From NCBI RefSeq assembly GCF_001586165.1, contig NZ_CP014608.1, forward strand, positions 2,790,001-2,854,000: a stretch of DNA of 64,000 nt, given 5' to 3'. How positions within the stretch are numbered: position 1 is the stretch's first letter; every line of letters begins with the position of its first letter. Shown piece after piece: positions 8,409 to 16,781 of this stretch. The position numbers and the translations under genes were made by a program. The stretch comes from Obesumbacterium proteus. GTDB lineage: Bacteria; Pseudomonadota; Gammaproteobacteria; Enterobacterales; Enterobacteriaceae. The notes under the pieces were generated by a model. The model was not told the origin of the DNA, did no database searches, and saw nothing but the letters and a program-made list of their open reading frames with translations.

Positions 8409-9140
8409 TTATTGCGGGAACCACTGGTCGTTGATTTTTTTGTACGTGCCATTGGCTTTGATGTCGTCCAGCGCTTTATTGAGCTGTGCCAGTAGAGCGG
8501 TATTTTCAGGACGAACGGCAATCCCTAAGCCGGTACCGAAATATTGTGCATCGGTCACGTGATCGCCCACCGCGGCGAGATTAGGATTGCTTTTTAGCCA
8601 TTCATTGACGACCGCAGTATCGCCAAATACGCCGTCCAAGCGGCCACTTTTCAGATCCAGAATCGCGTTCTGATAGCTGTCGTAGGCGACGGTTTTAATT
8701 TCAGGATGCTTATCCTGCAAGTATTTCTGATGGGTGGTGCCATTTTCCATCCCTACGCGCAGGCCTTTCATATCGGCGAAGGTTTTATATTTGCCTTTGT
8801 CCGCAATGATAATGGCGGAGTTAGCGTAATAGGGCTGGGTAAAGGTGACCTGCTTTTGGCGCTCCGGCGTGATATCCATGCCAGAAATAACGGCGTCATA
8901 GCGTTTGAATTTCAGCGCAGGGATCAGGCTGTCGAAGGCCTGATTGGTGAATGTGCAGGTCGCCTGCATCTGTTTGCACAGCGCCTTGGCCAAATCCATG
9001 TCAAAGCCAACGATCTGGTTGTTTGAATCCATGGATTCAAACGGTGGATAGGTGGCAGAAGAGGCAAAGCGGATCGTTTCCGCTGCGGTGGCGGTAAAGC
9101 TCATTCCTGCCAGTAATGCACAAACCATCAGCTTTTTCAT
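8409..9140 (-). CDS. artJ: Arginine-binding periplasmic protein ArtJ
   Basis: High-affinity L-arginine binding protein, 243 residues as in E. coli. Signal peptide MKKLMVCALLAGMSFTATA, then the mature protein with conserved ligand segments FASSATYPPFE, GFDMDLAKAL, VISGMDITPERQKQV and GVFGDTAVVNEWL. It is a paralogue of ArtI, encoded about 1.9 kb away, and feeds the same ArtPQM membrane complex. It is transcribed separately: a terminator precedes it at 9321-9347 and tandem ARG boxes lie at 9262-9300, as expected for an ArgR-repressed artJ. Confidence 0.95.
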   Translation of the reverse strand: MKKLMVCALLAGMSFTATAAETIRFASSATYPPFESMDSNNQIVGFDMDLAKALCKQMQATCTFTNQAFDSLIPALKFKRYDAVISGMDITPERQKQVTFTQPYYANSAIIIADKGKYKTFADMKGLRVGMENGTTHQKYLQDKHPEIKTVAYDSYQNAILDLKSGRLDGVFGDTAVVNEWLKSNPNLAAVGDHVTDAQYFGTGLGIAVRPENTALLAQLNKALDDIKANGTYKKINDQWFPQ

Positions 9141-9261
9141 CGTAAAACTCCTGTCTGAAATAGTATCTTTAGGCGACCGTCTTTATTTTGAGGTGTTCGC
9201 ACGAACGGAACGATGTTTGTGCGGAATGACGGCTAAGTGAACAGAATTGACTTTGCCATTA

Positions 9262-9300
9262 AGTGAATTTATATGCAATATATTTGGTTAAATATTTATC
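9262..9300 (-). promoter_or_regulatory. Tandem ARG boxes (ArgR operator) upstream of artJ
   Basis: TGAATTTATATGCA at 9264-9277 matches the ArgR half-site palindrome TGAATnnnnATTCA with one mismatch in the fixed positions. A second copy, TGGTTAAATATTTA at 9285-9298, is weaker and begins exactly 21 bases later, the usual spacing of paired 18-bp ARG boxes separated by three bases. The pair is about 120-160 bases upstream of the artJ ATG in a very AT-rich, promoter-like region. E. coli artJ is known to be repressed by ArgR with arginine. Confidence 0.75.
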
Positions 9301-9320
9301 GTGTGTTTTTTATAGACACA

Positions 9321-9347
9321 AAAAAGCCAGCGCGATGGCTGGCTTTT
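9321..9347 (-). terminator. Terminator after artM
   Basis: On the minus strand, AAAAGCCAG...CTGGCTTTTTT forms a GC stem flanked by A and T runs directly after artM. It separates artPIQM from artJ. Confidence 0.8.
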
Positions 9348-9370
9348 AGTAGGTATTCTAAATGATTAGG

Positions 9371-10039
9371 TTAGTTTCTGCGTTCGAAGGCCAGTGCACG
9401 GCGTTCAACCATACGCATAATTAACGTAAGTAAACCATTTACGCACAGGTAAATCACGCCCGCTGCGCCGAACACCATAACGTCGTAAGTACGGCCATAC
9501 ATCTGCTGGCTGTAACCCATCACTTCCATCAACGTGATGGTGTATGCCAAAGAGGTACTTTTAAAAATTAACACCACTTCGTTGGAATAGGACGACAGTG
9601 CGCGTTTAAACGCGAACGGCAGCAAAATACGTAGCGTCTGGCTGCGTGACATGCCGAGGGCTTCGCAGGATTGCCACTGACCGGATGGAATCGCCTTCAC
9701 CGCGCCGTAGAACAGCTGAGTGGTATACGCCGCGCTGTTCAGCGCCAAGGCAACCATGGCGCACAGCCAAGGCTGCGATAGCATATTCCACAGCCATGGT
9801 GTTTGCTTTATCCAGTCAAACTGGCCAGGGCCATAGTAGATCAAGAAGATTTGCACCAGCAGCGGAGTACCGGTAAACAGCGTGATATAGCCCTGCACGA
9901 GCTGAGTCAGTACGATAGGGCGCAGGGTCAGCACGATGGTGAACAGCAAAGCCAGCACCAAAGCCACCAACAGGGAAACCACGGTTAACGTTAGGCTGGT
10001 TGGCAACCCTTGAATGATATCGGGAATGTACTCAAACAT
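9371..10039 (-). CDS. artM: Arginine ABC transporter permease ArtM
   Basis: Inner-membrane permease of the arginine importer, 222 residues (E. coli 222), with about five hydrophobic segments and the HisM-type coupling motif around CEALGMSRSQTLRILLPFAFKRALS. It is translationally coupled to artQ by a one-base overlap and is the last gene of artPIQM. Confidence 0.94.
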   Translation of the reverse strand: MFEYIPDIIQGLPTSLTLTVVSLLVALVLALLFTIVLTLRPIVLTQLVQGYITLFTGTPLLVQIFLIYYGPGQFDWIKQTPWLWNMLSQPWLCAMVALALNSAAYTTQLFYGAVKAIPSGQWQSCEALGMSRSQTLRILLPFAFKRALSSYSNEVVLIFKSTSLAYTITLMEVMGYSQQMYGRTYDVMVFGAAGVIYLCVNGLLTLIMRMVERRALAFERRN

Positions 10040-10755
10040 TAGGCGTTCCCCCGCTCAAAGCGCGTGGTACGCAGTTCGATTCGCTTCAGAATATATTGGC
10101 TGAAAAGGGTAATAATCAAATAAATCGCTGCGGCAACCATATACCACGTAAACGGCTCTTGAGTTCGGGTGGCAATACTTTTGGTTTGCAACATTAAGTC
10201 ATTCACACTGATCAATGAAACCAGAGCGGTATCTTTCAGCAGTACCAGCCATTGGTTACCCAGTCCCGGCAGCGCATGACGCCACATCTGCGGCATGACC
10301 AAACGGAAGAAAATGGCGCTTTGGCTTAATCCTAATGCCTGACCGGCTTCACGCTGGCCTTCAGGAACGGCTTTCAGTGCGCCACGCAGGGTCTGAGAGG
10401 CATAGGCCGCATACAACATCGCCAGCGCAATAACGCCGCAAATGAAGGGGCTCACCTCAAAGTTTTCGATATTCAGCTGGATTGGGATCTGGATAAAGCC
10501 CAGATTCAGATTAAAACCGTCTGAAAGCACCATCAGCAACTGCGCTGAACCAAAATAGATAAACAGCACGACGAGAATTTCAGGGAGTCCGCGCACCAGC
10601 GTGACCCATGCGGTACCCAGCCAAGCCACCGGTTTAACCTGTGACGATTCCCATACGGCGAAAATCATGGCTAATATCAGCCCAAGAACTAATGCACAAA
10701 GCGCGAGGCCAACGGTCATACCCGCCGCGCTTAATAAAGGTTGAAATTCAATCAT
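10039..10755 (-). CDS. artQ: Arginine ABC transporter permease ArtQ
   Basis: Partner permease of ArtM, 238 residues (E. coli 238), with the coupling motif EAGQALGLSQSAIFFRLVMPQ and about five membrane spans. The gap to artI (248 bases) is unusually long for this operon because it carries an ERIC element at 10830-10956. The gene still follows artP and artI on the same strand. Confidence 0.94.
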   Translation of the reverse strand: MIEFQPLLSAAGMTVGLALCALVLGLILAMIFAVWESSQVKPVAWLGTAWVTLVRGLPEILVVLFIYFGSAQLLMVLSDGFNLNLGFIQIPIQLNIENFEVSPFICGVIALAMLYAAYASQTLRGALKAVPEGQREAGQALGLSQSAIFFRLVMPQMWRHALPGLGNQWLVLLKDTALVSLISVNDLMLQTKSIATRTQEPFTWYMVAAAIYLIITLFSQYILKRIELRTTRFERGNA

Positions 10756-10829
10756 TGCTTGGAGCCTATCCCATCAGGCGCGATACACGCCTAAATGATA
10801 CTTTTTATTACGCCTACAAAGATAGGCAC

Positions 10830-10956
10830 TATACCCGTCATCTTTCAAACTGCAGGTGCGTTGGCTGCTCTCGTTCACCCGAATCACTTACTTATGTAAG
10901 CTCATCGGGATTCTCTCGTTTGCCGCCTTCCTGCATCTTGAAATCTATCGGGTATA
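10830..10956. repeat. ERIC element (enterobacterial repetitive intergenic consensus)
   Basis: Exactly 127 bp, bounded by TATACCCG on the left and CGGGTATA on the right. Inside lie the diagnostic CTGCAGGTGCGTTGGCTGC, the central palindrome CTTACTTATGTAAG and TTGCCGCCTTCCTGCA. Four differences separate its ATGTAAGCTCATCGGGATTC region from the classic ERIC core. It sits between artI and artQ, inside the artPIQM transcription unit, and as RNA would fold into a long hairpin. Confidence 0.93.
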
Positions 10957-11003
10957 TTCTCTGAACCCGTGGATTGCCTGCAGCACTAAATACCTACGCG
11001 ATA

Positions 11004-11735
11004 TTACTGCTGGAACCATTTGCTATAGATGGTTTTATAGGTACCGTCTTGCTTCAACTGGTTCAGCGCGGTGTTAAATTGATTCAACAGCTCCGCGTTG
11101 TTCTGGTGCACTGCAATGCCCAGACCGGTGCCGAAGTAGTTAGGATCGGTCACTTTGTCGCCCACGGCGGACAAGGTCGCATTCTGCTTCAGCCATTCGT
11201 TCACTACCGCAGTGTCACCGAATACCGCATCCAGACGGCCATTTTTCAGATCCAGAATGGCGTTTTGGTAGCTGTCATAAGGAACTGGTGTAATTTCAGG
11301 ATGTTTTTCCTGTAGGTATTTCTGGTGAGTTGAACCGTTTTGCATGCCAACGCGTTTACCTTTCAGCGCAGCGATGTCGGCAACTTTGCCTTTCTCCGCG
11401 ATGAACAGCGCAGAGTTGTCATAGTATGGCGCGGTGAACGCAACCTGCTTCTGACGCTCTGGGGTGATATCCATGCCGGAAATCACCGCATCGATACGTT
11501 TGAATTTCAGGCTTGGGATCAGGCTATCGAAAGACTGATTGGTGAACGTACAGGTCGCTTTCATCTGTTTACAGATGGCATTGGCCAGATCGATATCAAA
11601 GCCCTGCATCTGGTTATTGGCGTCCATGAATTCAAATGGAGGATAAGAAGCTTCGGCAGCAAAACGAATGGTTTCCGCCGCTGATGCAGAGACGCTGATA
11701 CCGGCTAATACTGTGGCAATTATGATTTTTTTCAT
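11004..11735 (-). CDS. artI: Arginine-binding periplasmic protein ArtI
   Basis: Periplasmic substrate-binding protein of the art system, 243 residues (E. coli 243), with signal peptide MKKIIIATVLAGISVSASA. It is a close paralogue of ArtJ in this window, sharing SGMDITPERQKQV, HQKYLQ and GDTAVVNEWL. A GTG or TTG-type start four codons earlier is possible, but the ATG at 11735 follows a GGAG and begins a normal signal peptide. It lies between artP and the ERIC-separated artQM. Confidence 0.94.
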   Translation of the reverse strand: MKKIIIATVLAGISVSASAAETIRFAAEASYPPFEFMDANNQMQGFDIDLANAICKQMKATCTFTNQSFDSLIPSLKFKRIDAVISGMDITPERQKQVAFTAPYYDNSALFIAEKGKVADIAALKGKRVGMQNGSTHQKYLQEKHPEITPVPYDSYQNAILDLKNGRLDAVFGDTAVVNEWLKQNATLSAVGDKVTDPNYFGTGLGIAVHQNNAELLNQFNTALNQLKQDGTYKTIYSKWFQQ

Positions 11736-11804
11736 CGCAGACTCCAACTTCTGTTAGCTAATAGTTTGGTCAAAAACGACCCTGTTAACGTGTCAATCTA
11801 GCCA

Positions 11805-12533
11805 TTAGTGAGACAGGTAACCGGCAAACGCTTCGGTTTGCGGGTGAGCAAAATGACTGGCGTCACCGTGCTCAATCACTCTACCTTGTTCCATATACAC
11901 CACGCGGCTAGCGGTTTTACGTGCCACTTCCACTTCGTGAGTCACGATAACCTGTGTGATGCCGGTTTCAGACAGCTCGCGAATAATGCTAACGATCTGA
12001 GCGGTAATTTCAGGGTCTAGTGCCGCCGTCGGTTCGTCGAACAGTAAAACCTGAGGTTCCATCATCAGAGCACGAGCGATAGCCACGCGCTGCTGTTGAC
12101 CGCCAGAAAGATGCAGCGGGAAACGATCCACATAGTCTGTTAGACGCAGGCGTTGCAGCAATTTTTGCGCACGTTCCACGGCCTGAGCTTTGCTCAGCCC
12201 CAAGACTTTGCACGGTGCTTCAATCAGGTTTTGCATCACGGTCAGATGTGGCCACAGATTGTATTGCTGGAACACCATCCCGACGTTACGACGCAGCTCG
12301 CGGATCTGTTTTTCACCCGGCGTTTGGCTGAAATCGAACTGATTACCCGCAATAGAAAGTTGTCCGGAACGCGGCATCTCCAGCAGGTTTAATACCCGCA
12401 GCAGAGAGCTTTTACCTGCACCGCTCGGCCCCAGTAATACCAAGGTTTCGCCCGCAGGACATTCCAGTGTGATGTCGAACAGCGCTTGATGTGCGCCGTA
12501 AAAGCAATTAATGCCGTTTATTTGAATACTCAT
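11805..12533 (-). CDS. artP: Arginine ABC transporter ATP-binding protein ArtP
   Basis: ATPase of the arginine importer, 242 residues (E. coli 242). Walker A GPSGAGKSS near residue 35, signature LSGGQQQRVAIARAL, Walker B VLLFDEPTAALDPE and switch His in VIVTHEVE. It is the first gene of artPIQM. In E. coli the next gene beyond its promoter is ybjP; here a different block follows. Confidence 0.95.
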   Translation of the reverse strand: MSIQINGINCFYGAHQALFDITLECPAGETLVLLGPSGAGKSSLLRVLNLLEMPRSGQLSIAGNQFDFSQTPGEKQIRELRRNVGMVFQQYNLWPHLTVMQNLIEAPCKVLGLSKAQAVERAQKLLQRLRLTDYVDRFPLHLSGGQQQRVAIARALMMEPQVLLFDEPTAALDPEITAQIVSIIRELSETGITQVIVTHEVEVARKTASRVVYMEQGRVIEHGDASHFAHPQTEAFAGYLSH

Positions 12534-12743
12534 GCGCGTTTACTGAATAGCCATTGATAGGGCAAATGTTAACTTCCACAGAATACTTATGCAATCTTTG
12601 TGCGTTAAAATTTATTACCGCACCCCTTAATCGCTTAAGATTAGCACAATATCACCTTTTTACTGGAAAACTGGCACATTTGCCCAGCCTCGACTAAATC
12701 CTCTTGGCTGAATGCATACAAAGTGAATGAATAAGAGACTGCA
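12534..12743 (-). promoter_or_regulatory. Upstream region of artPIQM
   Basis: A 210-base AT-rich gap between artP and the downstream end of the LysR gene. It must hold the artP promoter. I see no convincing ARG box; a TGAATGAATAAGAG stretch near 12724 matches only half of the consensus. Confidence 0.4.
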
Positions 12744-13661
12744 TTAGGTTTTATTTATGCGGCGCACTTCATTCAGTGACTGGCTAAGGTAGTCCAAAAA
12801 GGTTTTGAACAGCAGTGTCTGCCCGCGTTTAGACTCATACAAAGCGTGAATTGAGTGAGGTTCGTTAGTCCACTCGGGTAAAACATGCACAAGCGCACCG
12901 GAATCAATATGATCTAAGCAGATAAAACGCGGCAAACAGGTAATGCCGACACCATTGATTGCCGCATAAACCACCGCACGCATGTTATTGGTGATCAGGC
13001 GAGGAGCGACAGTGAGCGTCATTTTTTCTTTATGCACATTAATGAGACGCCATTGACGGCTATTGTCATCACTTTTTTTGATTATTGTTGCATGCTGTGC
13101 GAGCTCTGAAACATCGTTCGGCATGCCAAAACGCGCAATATAATCTGGGCTACACACTAATATTTGGTGCTCAATGCACAGGGGTTTGACGTGCAGGCTC
13201 GAATCGCGCAACGGGAGTGGCTCTGGGCGAATGGCAATATCAATGCCTTCCGTCGTTAAATCAACGTCTCGATTCATGGCTAACAGCTCAATTTCCACGT
13301 CGGGATATTTTTGAATGAATCGACACACGACCGGAGCCATAAATTCTTCCGTCATCATCACCGGCGCGGCGATTTTAAGCTTGCCGCTTGGGTAGGCCAA
13401 TGCGTTGCTCACCAAATCCTCGGCAATTTGCGCCTGCTGCACGGCCAGACGGCACTGTTCAGCAAACTTTAGCCCCAAATCCGTGACGTTAAAGCGCCGA
13501 GTCGAGCGCTGCAATAGACGAACGCCAAGACTCTCCTCCAGCGCTGCAATACGGCGACTCAGCAAGGACTTTGATACGCCGAGCGCTTTAGCCGCGGCGG
13601 TATAGCCCTGATGATCGACGGCATGAACGAAGTACAGCATATCGTTGAGATCGCATTTCAT
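12744..13661 (-). CDS. LysR-family transcriptional regulator
   Basis: A 305-residue LysR-type regulator. The N-terminal winged helix-turn-helix (FVHAVDHQGYTAAAKALGVSKSLLSRRIAALEE, broken here only for description) is followed by a periplasmic-binding-protein-like effector domain (LKIAAPVMMTEEFMAPVVCRF). It belongs to the branch with DVDLTTEGIDIAIR. The ATG at 13661 is preferred to the earlier TTG. It diverges from the azoreductase gene across 136 bases, the standard arrangement for a LysR regulator and its target. Absent from this position in E. coli K-12. Confidence 0.88.
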   Translation of the reverse strand: MKCDLNDMLYFVHAVDHQGYTAAAKALGVSKSLLSRRIAALEESLGVRLLQRSTRRFNVTDLGLKFAEQCRLAVQQAQIAEDLVSNALAYPSGKLKIAAPVMMTEEFMAPVVCRFIQKYPDVEIELLAMNRDVDLTTEGIDIAIRPEPLPLRDSSLHVKPLCIEHQILVCSPDYIARFGMPNDVSELAQHATIIKKSDDNSRQWRLINVHKEKMTLTVAPRLITNNMRAVVYAAINGVGITCLPRFICLDHIDSGALVHVLPEWTNEPHSIHALYESKRGQTLLFKTFLDYLSQSLNEVRRINKT

Positions 13662-13797
13662 TTTATTGTCTCGTTTTTGCAACAATGTTTCCGAAAATTA
13701 GATATTTCGCTCTGTAATTGCAACCATTAATCTAGCAGCAGTTAATTTTTCTTCAAAAAACGCATTTTTTGAAAACAGAATATCTTTAGGAATCTGA
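13662..13797. promoter_or_regulatory. Divergent promoter region, LysR gene / azoreductase
   Basis: A 136-base AT-rich gap between divergent starts. A LysR-type operator is expected here. Short T-N11-A style dyads are present, but none stands out enough to name. An AGGAATC sequence lies just before the azoreductase ATG. Confidence 0.5.
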
Positions 13798-14412
13798 ATG
13801 AAACTACTGCATATCGATTCAAGCCCATTTACTACCCAATCGACTTCGCGCGTGCTGAGCGCCGCTATCGTGACCCAGTTGCAGGAAAAACACCGCATTC
13901 AATCCGTCATCTACCGTGATGTCGGGCTCACACCGCCGCCGCATTTAACCGAAGCCGTATTCAACGCGATGCGAAATGGCGTCGAGGGATGCAGCGACGC
14001 GGTGATTCACGCGGTACAGGCCGCCAATCAGGCTATTGAAGAGCTGAAAATGTGCGATGCGCTGGTGATTGGCGCTCCCATGTTTAATCACTCCATTGTG
14101 ACTAATCTCAAATCTTGGATTGATCAGGTTTGTCAGGCGGGAAAAACCTTTGCTTTTACCTCACAGGGAGCACAAGGGTTGATTGCAGATAAGCCGGTAT
14201 TTATTGCTTCCACGCGAGGTGGCATCTACGCCGACGATGCTCACCGAGCTATGGATTTTCAGGAACCTTATTTAGTTTCGGCGCTGTCTTTGATGGGGCT
14301 AAAAAACGTCAAAATTATTCGCGCCGAGGGCGTTGATAAAACGCATCCGGGACGTTCTGAAGCACAGCGCGTGGCGTTGGAAGAGATAAAAAACACCGTT
14401 TGTATTGATTAA
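13798..14412 (+). CDS. FMN-dependent NADH-azoreductase (AzoR-like)
   Basis: A 204-residue flavodoxin-fold oxidoreductase. MKLLHIDSSPF starts the Rossmann-like beta strand, DALVIGAPMFNHSIVTNLKSWIDQV matches the FMN-binding region of AzoR, and IASTRGGIY corresponds to the second flavin loop. Such enzymes reduce azo bonds and quinones with NADH and protect against thiol and quinone stress. It is divergent from a LysR regulator, and the MarA-like gene follows after 25 bases on the same strand, so all three may form one response unit. Confidence 0.88.
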   Translation: MKLLHIDSSPFTTQSTSRVLSAAIVTQLQEKHRIQSVIYRDVGLTPPPHLTEAVFNAMRNGVEGCSDAVIHAVQAANQAIEELKMCDALVIGAPMFNHSIVTNLKSWIDQVCQAGKTFAFTSQGAQGLIADKPVFIASTRGGIYADDAHRAMDFQEPYLVSALSLMGLKNVKIIRAEGVDKTHPGRSEAQRVALEEIKNTVCID

Positions 14413-14437
14413 GACCGCATTCAAAAGGGAGAGAATA

Positions 14438-14806
14438 ATGACAACACAACAATACGACCATCTCATTGTGACCGATCTGGTGAATTGGATTGAAAGCCAT
14501 ATCGACGACAAATTGTTAATTGATGATGTTTCACGCCAGTCGGGTTATTCCAAGTGGCATATTCAGCGTAAATTTAAAGCCGTCACCGGTAAAACCATTG
14601 CCAGTTATATTCGCAACCGCAAGCTCACACGTGCGGCGCTGGCGCTGCGCAAAACCGATCGTCGGGTGTTAGATATTGCCTTGTCCTGCGGATTTGATAA
14701 TCAACAGACGTTTACCCGCATGTTCCGTAAACGCTTTGGTATTGCGCCAGGGTCATATCGCGCAAGTGCTGATGCCTCTGCTCAGAATTTCATCTATCCA
14801 ATCTAA
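14438..14806 (+). CDS. AraC/XylS-family activator, MarA/RamA/SoxS-like
   Basis: A compact 122-residue protein consisting almost only of the two helix-turn-helix motifs of the MarA/RamA/SoxS/Rob group. The segments GYSKWHIQRKFKAVTGKTI, RNRKLTRAALALR and CGFDNQQTFTRMFRKRFG are hallmarks. Proteins of this type activate efflux, porin-repressing and oxidative stress genes. The open frame starts earlier, at 14405, but GGGAGAG precedes the ATG at 14438. I cannot tell from sequence alone whether this is the organism's ramA, marA or a further paralogue. Confidence 0.88.
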   Translation: MTTQQYDHLIVTDLVNWIESHIDDKLLIDDVSRQSGYSKWHIQRKFKAVTGKTIASYIRNRKLTRAALALRKTDRRVLDIALSCGFDNQQTFTRMFRKRFGIAPGSYRASADASAQNFIYPI

Positions 14807-14968
14807 ATAAGTTAAACGTAAAGAAAACAATCATTCGAACCACGATGATTTTTGCAGGCGAGCTCGGTTATTCATAACAGCGTTCTCTCTCCCAAACATA
14901 ATTTCGCTATTATCTCGGTTATTGTTGTGACTTAGATGATGACTGCGCAAGCTAAAGGGAGAGTCGGC

Positions 14969-16369
14969 ATGGAACCACTGAAAGAGAAGAATGTTGTTTT
15001 AAAATCTGTACCTCAGCCACAGGTATTTCCAGATGCTCAGCAGGTCGAGCTTCTGGATGAAACCCTTCAGCTTCGTCGAGATCGCGTGTTGGCGCGCATG
15101 AAAGCGTCTGGACATGATTATCTGGTGATTTATGCCGATAAAGAACACGGGGCTAATTTCGAATATCTGACGGGGTTTATTCCTCGATTTGAAGAAGCGT
15201 TATTAGTGCTCGCTGCGTCAGGAAAGGCATTTTTATTGTTGGGCAATGAAAACATGAAAATGTCCCAGCATGCGCGAATTGCCAATCAGGCCATCTGCGT
15301 ACCTCATTTCTCGCTGCCTAATCAGCCGATGGATAACCCGATGACGTTGGCTCAGGCGCTGAAAGATACTGGAATTCATCACGCGTCCTCGGTGGGCATT
15401 GTGGGTTGGAAAATGTTCACCAGCCCAACAGAAAATAACGAACAGATTTTTGATCTGCCTTATTTCATGATGAATGCTATTCAGCGCGTCGTTTCTCCTC
15501 AAGCTAAGATTTGCAACGCGACGCATTTATTTATTGGCGGAGACAGCGGGGCGCGAGTCATCAATTCGGCCAACGAAATTGCCCATTACGAATATGGCGC
15601 AAATTTAGCCTCAACCTGTATGTTGCAGGCGATGAACGCGGTAGAACTGAATAAAACAGAAAAAGAGATTGGGCATTATCTCACGGCGGGCGGGCAGCCA
15701 AATAACGTGGTGACGATTGCCGCATTCGGTCAGCGGTTTAAAAATGCGCGTTTATATCCGGGTGAGAATCGTATTACGTTGTCAGATCATGCCTCGTTGA
15801 CAACCAGCTACAAAGGCGGTTTATCCAGCCGTGGCGGTTACGTTGCTCATGATCAACATGATTTGCCGCCTGACCAACAGAATTACCTCAGCGCCGTGGC
15901 AAAACCTTATTACCGCGCCGTTGTTGCATGGCTTGAATATATCGCGATTGGCGTAACAGGGAATGATATTTATCAGTGCATTGAGACTGTGCTGCCTAAA
16001 GCGCAATACGGCTGGCACCTGAATCCAGGCCATCTGGTTGCCGATGAAGAGTGGATGAGTTCGCCGATCTATTCGGGTTCACAGGCTAAAATACACAGCG
16101 GTATGCTGCTGCAAATTGATATTATTCCCTCGGTTGCGGGCTACGCCGGTGCCAGCGCCGAAGAGTGTGTGGCTATTGCTGATGCCGAACTGCGCGAGCA
16201 GATTGCATGTGAATACCCTCAGGTTTGGCAGCGTACTCAACAACGCAGAGCCTATATTATTGAGCATCTCAACATTGCATTAGGTGAAGATATTCTACCG
16301 TTGTCCAATTTGGTGGGCTATTTACGGCCTTATTTGCTGAATAAAGAAATGAGCCTTTGCTGCGAGTGA
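14969..16369 (+). CDS. M24 family (Xaa-Pro aminopeptidase/creatinase-like) protein
   Basis: A 466-residue protein with a creatinase N-terminal domain (residues about 25-190, including DYLVIYADKEHGANFEYLTGFIPRFEEALLVL in part) and a C-terminal pita-bread M24 domain. Compared with PepP, the first metal Asp aligns with D273. The second Asp position appears to be Gly (YKGGLSSR), the first Glu appears to be Asp (LLQIDIIP), and the last Glu is kept (ASAEECVAIAD). It may have altered or no metallopeptidase activity. Start chosen at ATG 14969 because AAGGGAGAG precedes it. Terminator at 16378-16407. Confidence 0.8.
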   Translation: MEPLKEKNVVLKSVPQPQVFPDAQQVELLDETLQLRRDRVLARMKASGHDYLVIYADKEHGANFEYLTGFIPRFEEALLVLAASGKAFLLLGNENMKMSQHARIANQAICVPHFSLPNQPMDNPMTLAQALKDTGIHHASSVGIVGWKMFTSPTENNEQIFDLPYFMMNAIQRVVSPQAKICNATHLFIGGDSGARVINSANEIAHYEYGANLASTCMLQAMNAVELNKTEKEIGHYLTAGGQPNNVVTIAAFGQRFKNARLYPGENRITLSDHASLTTSYKGGLSSRGGYVAHDQHDLPPDQQNYLSAVAKPYYRAVVAWLEYIAIGVTGNDIYQCIETVLPKAQYGWHLNPGHLVADEEWMSSPIYSGSQAKIHSGMLLQIDIIPSVAGYAGASAEECVAIADAELREQIACEYPQVWQRTQQRRAYIIEHLNIALGEDILPLSNLVGYLRPYLLNKEMSLCCE

Positions 16370-16377
16370 TGAAAACG

Positions 16378-16407
16378 CGTGAGGGCGGAATATTTCAGCC
16401 CTCACGC
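16378..16407. terminator. Hairpin between convergent M24 gene and ybjQ
   Basis: CGTGAGGGC pairs with GCCCTCACG around an 11-base AT-rich loop, between two convergent genes. T-runs are weak on both sides (CATTCATTT on plus), so it may act as a bidirectional but modest terminator. Confidence 0.6.
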
Positions 16408-16413
16408 ATTCAT

Positions 16414-16734
16414 TTATTTCACCTTCACCGCGGTACCACTCACGCTAACCATTAACATGCTGCCGTCTTTTCCAACGGTTTCGTAATCAATATCAATACC
16501 AACGACCGCATTGGCGCCGAGTGATTTGGCTTGGTCATTCATTTCAGCAAAGGCTATTTCTCGTGCTTTGCGCAGCTCTTTTTCATAAGCGCCAGAACGG
16601 CCACCGACAATATCGCGAATGCCAGCGAAGAAATCTTTGAAAATATTGGCGCCGAGGATAGCCTCTCCGGTGACAACGCCGCAGTAGTCAACGATAGTAA
16701 GGCCTTCAAGGGATGGAGTTGTGCTATTGCGCAT
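16414..16734 (-). CDS. ybjQ: YbjQ, UPF0145 heavy-metal-binding-like protein
   Basis: A 106-residue protein nearly identical in motif to E. coli YbjQ (107 aa): TTPSLEGLTIVDYCGVVTGE, then RDIVGGRSGAYEKEL and SLGANAVVGIDIDYETVG. The family forms pentamers in solved structures; cellular function is unknown. In E. coli it lies between ybjP and amiD; here amiD follows divergently but ybjP is absent. Confidence 0.94.
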   Translation of the reverse strand: MRNSTTPSLEGLTIVDYCGVVTGEAILGANIFKDFFAGIRDIVGGRSGAYEKELRKAREIAFAEMNDQAKSLGANAVVGIDIDYETVGKDGSMLMVSVSGTAVKVK

Positions 16735-16781
16735 GGCATTGTTCCTTTAATATTGAATTACTGAATGATGGAGTTTAAGAC

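Noticed and set aside
10641..11077. Open frames spanning the ERIC element
   Set aside because: They translate the repeat and its flanks and have no ribosome binding site or homology.
12010..12213. Antisense and alternative-frame open reading frames within artP and the other ABC ATPase genes
   Set aside because: No family resemblance; explained by the coding bias of the true genes.
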